Part shown: piece after piece, positions 57,612 through 64,000 of the stretch | Numbering within the stretch: the first letter of the stretch is position 1 | Layout: every line of letters begins with the position of its first letter | Source of the DNA: Mya arenaria | Lineage: Eukaryota; Mollusca; Bivalvia; Myida; Myidae | Reading direction: 5' to 3' | Assembly (NCBI RefSeq): GCF_026914265.1 | Contig: NC_069132.1 | Coordinates: 34,838,932 to 34,902,931 of the forward strand | DNA: 64,000 nucleotides | The notes under the pieces: generated by a model | The model's input: the letters and a program-made list of their open reading frames with translations, nothing else | What the model was told of the DNA's origin: nothing | Database searches by the model: none | Translations under genes and position numbers: made by a program

Positions 57612-57729
57612 CAGTTGAACCCAGTTGGCTCGAATTCCCAGGGTCCGCCGAAAATACATCAAGCTTCGCAAAAATCGAAGTCAATAAGGAAATCAAGCCA
57701 GGCAAATTCTAGCCAACAGGGTTAGACTG
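57612..57729. mobile_element. 118-base pogo/Tigger-like MITE
   Basis: The end CAGTTGAACCCAGTTGGCT and the complement of CAGTCTAACCCTGTTGGCT are inverted and flanked by TA. Same end style as 52712-52882 but a different interior. Confidence 0.6.
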
Positions 57730-58588
57730 TACATTTGTGCAGCAGGTATTACAAATTTGGTGCCAAAATCAAGGATATTTATCTATTTTTTTGTCAGATG
57801 AAAACGTCAAATTCAAAGGTTTCGCATGGAAATTATTTTACTTATTCCGGAAGTACATTTTCCATTGAAAAGTCTTAAAAGCTAAAATTTAAACCCTCAA
57901 GTGCACCAATGGCCTCATATCATTACTGCAGGATTGTTGTAATCAGGAGTACTATTTTTAAAGCTTTTTACCCCAAGAATCTTAGTATGGGCCCCAGTGT
58001 GTGAAAACCCATGAAATACCAGTTTCTGGTTAAATTCATAATTATTGTAATTCATTTGTAATTAATGATCATCTTGCCCATGGCATCAACCAAAGGTAAG
58101 TGCTCTTAAGTTTTTATTATCAGTACCGGTACTTCAATTCTTTAAAGCCTTTTATCAATAAACTTTTAAGATTAACATTTTTTACCTCTTGAGGTGTAAA
58201 GAGAAATTTTTCATTTTAACCTAGGCTGGGATGGTATTTCAGCATCTATCTGATTTATTACAAAAATTAAGGTTGTTTTTTATAGCGAAAGCTTGTACAT
58301 GTTAAACCATGCTTTTGAAATATTTACAACCAGGTGTAAAACAAAACCTAAGTAATAATTAGATTGAACAATTTACTATCATCCTTTGGTTAAGTTCTGA
58401 AATTTTGATATCATGGCATTACTTTGCCCATTTAAAGTGACTGGGAAACATGCTTATTGTTTTAATTTATGAATGTGAATAATTCAATGTTTTAAATAAA
58501 TGAGGAAATCATATTGTAATGAAAAGTTGCATCAGCAAAGACTTGAAATAATATACATGCCCCGAAAACAATACTTATGTACTTGTCA

Positions 58589-61500
58589 TCACTTGACAGC
58601 CTCGCTCATTTCAGAGTCCACAAAATTTTGCTCATCTTCAGAATTGGTTTTTATTGATCGAGGGATTTCAGCGGACATATTCTGTTTTTCATTCTCCCCA
58701 ATTTTCCCACGCTCATTCGCATCATTCTTTCCCAAAATTCCTGGCACTCTTTCAATACCTGCAATTTTTAACATTCGACTCTGAATACTATCACCTGATT
58801 CTTTGATAGGGTCCTGCTCTTTGGATCCCACAAACTCTTCCTCCTCTTCATCTTCCATTGGTTCCCACACTTTTGAAGTTTTCTCAGCCTTACCAGAACC
58901 CTCCCCCTTTGACCTTCTTCTTAACTTAGATCCATCCTCACTACGATGTCTATCTCTCTTCTCTCTCCTGCCTGACCTATGCCTATCTCTACTCCCCGAC
59001 CTATGTTTTCCCTTACTTCTAGACCTCGACCTAGAATGTCTCCTATCTCTTTCTCTAGGTTTCTCCCTGTGTTCCCCACTCTTGCTCCTAATCCTCTCTC
59101 CACTCCTGTCCTCCCTTTCCCCACTTCTATTCCCCCTCCCCCCACTCCTATCCTCCCTCCCTCCACTCTTATCCTCCCTTTCCCCACTCCTATCCCCTCT
59201 CCTCCCACTCCTATCCTCCCTCTCCCCACTCTTTTCCCCCCTCCCTCCACTCTTATCCTCCCTTTCCCCACTCCTATCCCCTCTTCCCCCACTCCTATCC
59301 TCCCTCACCACCTCCTCCTTACTCACATGCCTTCCCCTGATCCTTTCCTCCCTTTGTTTCTCCTTCATCCTCCTGTCCCGATCCCTTTGCTCCCTCTCTT
59401 TATCCCTCAATTCACGCTCACTAACACTCACCCCCTCCATCTCCTCCACCCCCTCTCCAGCCCCTTTCTCCCTGTTCTCCTTCCCATCTCTTTTCACCCC
59501 CTCCTCTCCCCCACTTTCCTCCTCTCCACTACCATCATCCTCCTCCTCATCGTCTTCATCATCGTCGTCTTCCCCTTCATCGTCTTTGTCACCTCCCACA
59601 TGGCTCATCATCTCATTGATCTCTTCTTCAAGTTTTTTGCGGCGGTTTTCTATCATAGCTGCAACATAGTGGAATGAATTTTATTGGTTATGAAAATATT
59701 TCATGATTGGATTACCGGTACTACACATTTGGTACTACAGGTTTATAAACCTATATAATTTTATGTGTAAACCAAGTCTCCTGCCAGATAGGCATGTACA
59801 TGTACAAGATGCAGCATTTAAATGTTTCATAAAAACAGAGTGAGACAAAATCAAACTACCCAAAATCAATCCCTCAATGTGACCTGAAAGTGGGCTGTAT
59901 TCAAAAAGCTTCTTAGATTAACCTTAACTTTAAGGATAGAGTTCAAGCGTTTTCAACTTTTCATAGGACAGTAAAATAAGTTTGCCATTAAACTGAATGG
60001 AATCACTTAGGCATGTCTAAGGACATGAACCTTATTGAATATGACTTAGGGAATACAAAGAACAATGAGTGAGTGCATTATTCTTACCATCAACAGCTGA
60101 CTTGGTGTCCTCCAGTTTAGATTCTGAATCTTCTGTAAGGATTTTGGGCATGTAAAACAAGCAGGGTTTGGCCTTAGTCAGGATAAAGTTCTGTAACTTC
60201 TTCGTTTCTCGCTCCCAGTTTTCATGCTGAAAATTTAAGTGAATAATCAAGTAATCTCATTTCTCGAAATGAGATTATTTGATTTTACTCCAGATTATAT
60301 GATAGGATAGATAATAAATGAATAAACATAACAGTTTTGCAGTTATTTAATTTTGAAAAAATAATAAGCAAGAGTGACTTTGTATAAGTTATCATAACTT
60401 ACTTCACAATCGTTGTAAAATATATAATGTTTAAACTAAGCATACAATCAAATTCAACCTACATTATGAACCATCTCCATCTTCTGTTCGATGGTACGAA
60501 TGCGGACTTGTTTGCGCCGCCTCTCCAGGAAGAGTTCTCTTCTCTCCTGAATTATCTCTTCTTTCTCCTGCAGGAATTTCTCCTCTAGCTTCTTCTCTAT
60601 CTTGACCCTCTGTTCTTCCTGAAAGCATCCAGCACAGGGTTTTAATTAATGATTACAGTGAAAATAAGACTTAAGAGTATTTTCAATTTCTATTTTTTTT
60701 TATTCTAAGTGTAATTTAATTTTGACACTCACCCATGAATTTGCAGAGCCAAAAAAAGAATTTCCTAATTTAAAGGACAGGCCAGGTTTGTTTTCCAATA
60801 TCAATTTAAAGGGTCAAAATTTGCCCCATGCGCAATTGATAGCCCTGCCTTGGGCTAATGGGCTCATGTTTTAAGGTCATATATATGTGTATAAAGTAGA
60901 TTGTATCATTTCTGAAGAATTTGATTTCCATAAAAAGGAAATTTGTAACAACGTCCTTTATTACCTTATCTTTAGATTCTTTCGACTCATCTTTGAACTT
61001 CTGAAGCGTTCCTAGTATCATGCCAAACATTCTTCTGTTTCTGTAATGAAAAATACAAAACTCATCAAGGTTCAAATTCATATTTTACATATAATTACCG
61101 GGTATGTTCTGTATCAGGATATAAACTAACAAGCTGGCATTCAAAGGAATGTTTACAAAAAGAAACTGAATCAGACAGTTATTGCAATTTTTTTTTCAGA
61201 AATTGAAATTATATCCCTCCTACATTTAAACAGATTTTATTAATAATTTCTATTCCATGTTTTGTTCCAACCATTTTAGGACAAGGGTTTGGGTCTTTCT
61301 GTTTGGAAAACAATTTATCATGTGTATTACTGGCATAATTTGGAATTCCTATTTTTCCTAAAAATGTAACAGGAATGATACAAGAAATTGACAGTGAAAG
61401 ACTGTCGTAACTTTTGTTCCTGTAAGAAAAACCTAAATCATTCCTCACCAAAACCTTTTCAGGATCTCAATTTCATGCAGTTATCTTTTTCAACTCTGAA

Positions 61501-63723
61501 AGATTTTCCTTAAATGGCAGTTTGGGAATGTTCTTTTTACATTTAGGAAATAAGTACATGTTTTCATATTGGGAGTGGGTCTAAATGTTGGTGTTACACC
61601 GCGCCTGATAGCCATGCCGACACAGCTGTCATAAAATATGAACCCTGCATGCTACCATGCTACACACGTGACATAAAAACCATCAACACAGCCTGCATGT
61701 CATTATTGATATTGGAAAACAAACCTGGCCTGTCCTCTGCTGTCCTTATTTTGTGCCTCAATTGAGACTGTTCTTGAACGTTCTTCCCGGGGGGTAGTGG
61801 CAACCACTGATGACTGGAGAGCGGGCTAAAACATACAGTCATGTCATTTCAGGATAAGGCAACATGTGACAAAATGCAAAAAAGTTACTTTAAATGGCAG
61901 GAGAAAATTTCAATTAAACTTTTCCAGGTTTTGATTTAACACAATTATTTTTCAAAAAATAATGCTGTATTTCTCTTTTTTACAAAGTTAATTCATGTTG
62001 AAATACTTCTTGTTTACGAATATTGATTTCTCAATTTAACTGTATATGATATCATGCTTGTTAAATTCAGTATTCATTTAATAGATGACCATTATTACAA
62101 GTACTGGAATACAGTACTTAAGTTTGTAGGGCTCCATAAAAACAGGTTTAAATTTACCTAGCCATGATCAGCAACCAGGCCTAGACCAAGTCAGAAACAA
62201 GACCAATGCAAACAGATGACAAATGCTCATTCCCTTGTCAATCAAGGGGCATTACTTGTTAATTATAAAGTTCATGTTTTATGATCTTGCTATACATAAG
62301 CATTTGCCACTGGTAAAATGGGTTTTTTTCTGAAAACACTTCAAGGTAATAACAAGAGAAGAGCCCTACTCTGTTTCTGGTGTCCTCCTCATCCCCGCTG
62401 TCCTGTCCTCGTGCTCGACCTCGACGCATTGGACCCAGTCTGTAATCACACAAAAGAGTTATCATTGTTCACATAAATCATAAAAAAACTCCAACAGTAT
62501 TTATAATACCTATTATTAAAGCATACACATTGATGTCTTCAGCAATGGGATCGCCAGATGAATTTTCATTAAATATTATAAAAAGCTTCTAATGACCACT
62601 TTAAATTTCTCTCTCATTTAAACAGTGCTTAGCAGCTTACTCTGCCATTCTTTGCAGGGGACATGAAAACAACAATTACAAGATACTAATTAAAAGCTAC
62701 TACAAATTATGTAAAATAGTGAAATACCTTGCAAAGGCTCCTCCTCTACTTGGTCTGGGTCGCTGGTCTCCTGGTTGAATCCCTCTTCTGGATGATAATG
62801 GTATTGTTAAAAGATGTGACGATATGTACAGATCAAATGTCAAAAATCATCTCAAAGTTTCAAACTCTTATTAATTTATTTTTTTACCTGTTTTCAAATT
62901 GTTAAAGATGGCAGTATCATAACTTTAAAATACATAATTATTTACCACGTAATGTACGTTGACTTTCTATTTGTATTTACGGCAGTATTATTGTATGGAG
63001 TCATTATGTTGAAACTTTTTTCTGATATATGCTGTGTTTTTTTAAGGTATAAATAATGGAAAAAAAGCATGGTTAATTTAGTTGAACTTATTTTGGTGGA
63101 GTTTTTTTTCTTCTTGTTTATGTAATTCTTGGTGTCAAAAGTGATAAGTAACTGACATTACTTTCTGTATTATCTGAAATATTTTATTGCATTAATGATT
63201 GTAGGTTTAAGTTTTTGTTTGTTGCACTTCGCTTGTTTTTGTGGAATCTGATATGTCTACTTAAATTAATTACTAGTTTATTTGTCTTTGATTTATAAGG
63301 AACTTGAATATGTTTGAATTGTCAATACATTTATAATGCTCTAGTGTTTGGTGTTATTTAATAAGATGTTTTCTGGAAGATTACAAATTAAGTTGTTTTT
63401 TTTTCAAATGGTCCATAGGCTTAAGTTTCAATGAGCAGAGGGATAATTAAAAAATAAATAAACACCAAATGTTATAAAATTGGAAAAGAAGATCTTAGTA
63501 CAACTTTGTTTTTTGATAATGCTTATAAATGTGATGCTAATTAAGTTCCCTTTATTCAATAAAGAAATATTATTCATATCTAATATTATAAAATGCTAGA
63601 AATAAAGTGAACCTTGCAATGTTGAATAAGCGATTCTCAGCCATCCTTGTGTTGCCTTCTCCCCTGGGTTGAAATTCCCTTGATGTATTCCCCACTGAGA
63701 CTCTACGAGCTGGTCCCTGCGGC
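58589..63723 (-). CDS. PNN: PNN, pinin, last ~593 codons (5' end outside window)
   Basis: Eight exons join in phase: 63723-63613, 62787-62728, 62439-62370, 61825-61725, 61040-60965, 60618-60463, 60226-60088 and 59658-58589 (stop TGA). Pinin is a nuclear-speckle and exon-junction-associated splicing factor, also known at desmosomes in vertebrates. The conserved core is clear: RPALQSSVVATTPREERSR, NRRMFGMILGTLQKFKDES, a charged coiled coil (ERRELFLERRRKQVRIRTIE), then LTKAKPCLFYMPKIL. The long last exon encodes an acidic stretch (EGEDDDDEDDEEEDDGSGEE), an RE/RG/RS-rich tail with RHSRSRSRSKGKH, and a C-terminus ending SEMSEAVK. The first exon here begins one base into a codon, so the N-terminal coiled coil (about the first 40 residues in human) is beyond the right edge. 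The long open frames on the opposite strand of the last exon are shadows of its biased codons. Confidence 0.93.
59095..59302 (-). repeat. PNN: coding minisatellite in the PNN tail
   Basis: Units of ~12 and 24 bases encode alternating SGERED(K/R), SGGRGD(R/K) and close variants, about ten times between REDRSGGRGDRSG and SGERIRSKSGEH. The frame is unbroken. It leaves open frames on both strands. Length variation between individuals is likely. Confidence 0.85.
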
Positions 63724-64000
63724 CTGCAACATCAACAAAAAGTAATATAGGACAAGCCTACATTATAACACCAGTGCTTTTAATAAAAATTATCAAAAAG
63801 CTGTGCTACATAAAATCCAGAATTTAGCAAGCCCTGATTTTGTTTCCCTCTTTATTTCAACAAATGCATCAATGTTAAATTCACTTTTTTATATATAGAG
63901 CTACAGATCATTTTTTTACTTAAAGTGTATTTTTCAGCCTTATGCAATCTAGTAAAGAGAACGGTACACCCTTGGGTCATTCATTAAAGTGTGATGGCGA
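63724..64000. other. right edge, PNN intron
   Basis: The bases right of the PNN exon at 63613-63723 look intronic (AT-rich, with a GTTGCAG acceptor at the exon border). I see no further PNN exon. A short stretch near 63,800-63,840 resembles the dispersed repeat at 24.5 and 54.5 kb. Confidence 0.5.

Larger units (their letters stand above)
51449..58588. other. ACTMAP-PNN intergenic region (convergent 3' ends)
   Basis: No gene is recognised in ~7 kb. AATAAA-type motifs are frequent on both strands. The region has two small inverted-repeat elements, a composite tandem element at ~55.2-56.1 kb, a dispersed repeat around 52,010-52,320 containing ACCAAGTTTCAT-type wording on the minus strand, and a copy of the repeat also found at 24.5 kb. 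Open frames here are short and unrecognised. Confidence 0.6.

Noticed and set aside
58803..59677. Plus-strand frames of 288 and 232 codons
   Set aside because: They are antisense to the last PNN exon and consist of Ser/Leu/Pro runs that mirror its Arg/Glu/Gly codons. The minus-strand frame has the family motifs and splice phase.
60252..60275. Perfect short palindrome AATCTCATTTC / GAAATGAGATT near a PNN exon
   Set aside because: An 11-base stem in an AT-rich intron with no other support; likely chance or a minor element end.

Overview
This is nuclear DNA from an animal: AT-rich, with short exons bounded by GT/AG splice sites, long introns and many tandem and transposon-derived repeats. The proteins and repeat types fit a mollusc, most likely a marine bivalve. 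That identification is an inference; nothing in the window names a species. I read five genes by joining exons across splice sites and checking reading-frame phase at each join. Three are complete: XRCC3 (329 codons), mitochondrial isoleucyl-tRNA synthetase IARS2 (998 codons) and actin maturation protease ACTMAP (394 codons). In each the summed exon length divides by three. Two run off the edges: RAB3GAP2 loses its 3' part on the left and pinin (PNN) loses its 5' end on the right.

Layout from left to right: RAB3GAP2 (minus, 1046-10784), a 547-base head-to-head gap, XRCC3 (plus, 11332-19769), a 4.5 kb intergenic stretch with transposon remnants, IARS2 (minus, 24259-44307), a 1.3 kb head-to-head gap holding a long hairpin, ACTMAP (plus, 45597-51274), a 7.3 kb intergenic stretch, and PNN (minus, 58589 to beyond 63723). 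The products act in Rab18/Rab3 regulation, homologous recombination, mitochondrial translation, actin processing and splicing or exon-junction function. They do not form a pathway, and the order looks like ordinary animal gene neighbourhood. RAB3GAP2 and IARS2 are also neighbours in human, so this may be ancient linkage.

The most striking feature is a recurrent local amplification of exon edges. In XRCC3 the 3' splice site plus the first ~40 bases of exon 6 is repeated about 59 times (67-base unit, ~4 kb) directly upstream of the true exon. In IARS2 the same happens at exon 14 (15 extra copies, 59-base unit) and at exon 15 (5 extra copies, ~122-base unit). Single decayed copies of exon parts lie next to RAB3GAP2 exon 4, XRCC3 exon 4, and IARS2 exons 10, 14 and 23, and a 46-base array starts at the ACTMAP stop codon. 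Copies of exon heads lie upstream and copies of exon tails lie downstream. The introns are therefore full of decoy splice acceptors.

Other features are two GC-AG introns confirmed by reading frame, a 436-base higher-order satellite in an ACTMAP intron, terminal-inverted-repeat elements (two carry an internal tRNA-like promoter), a nested inverted-repeat element in RAB3GAP2 intron 1, and a repeat-rich coding tail in PNN.
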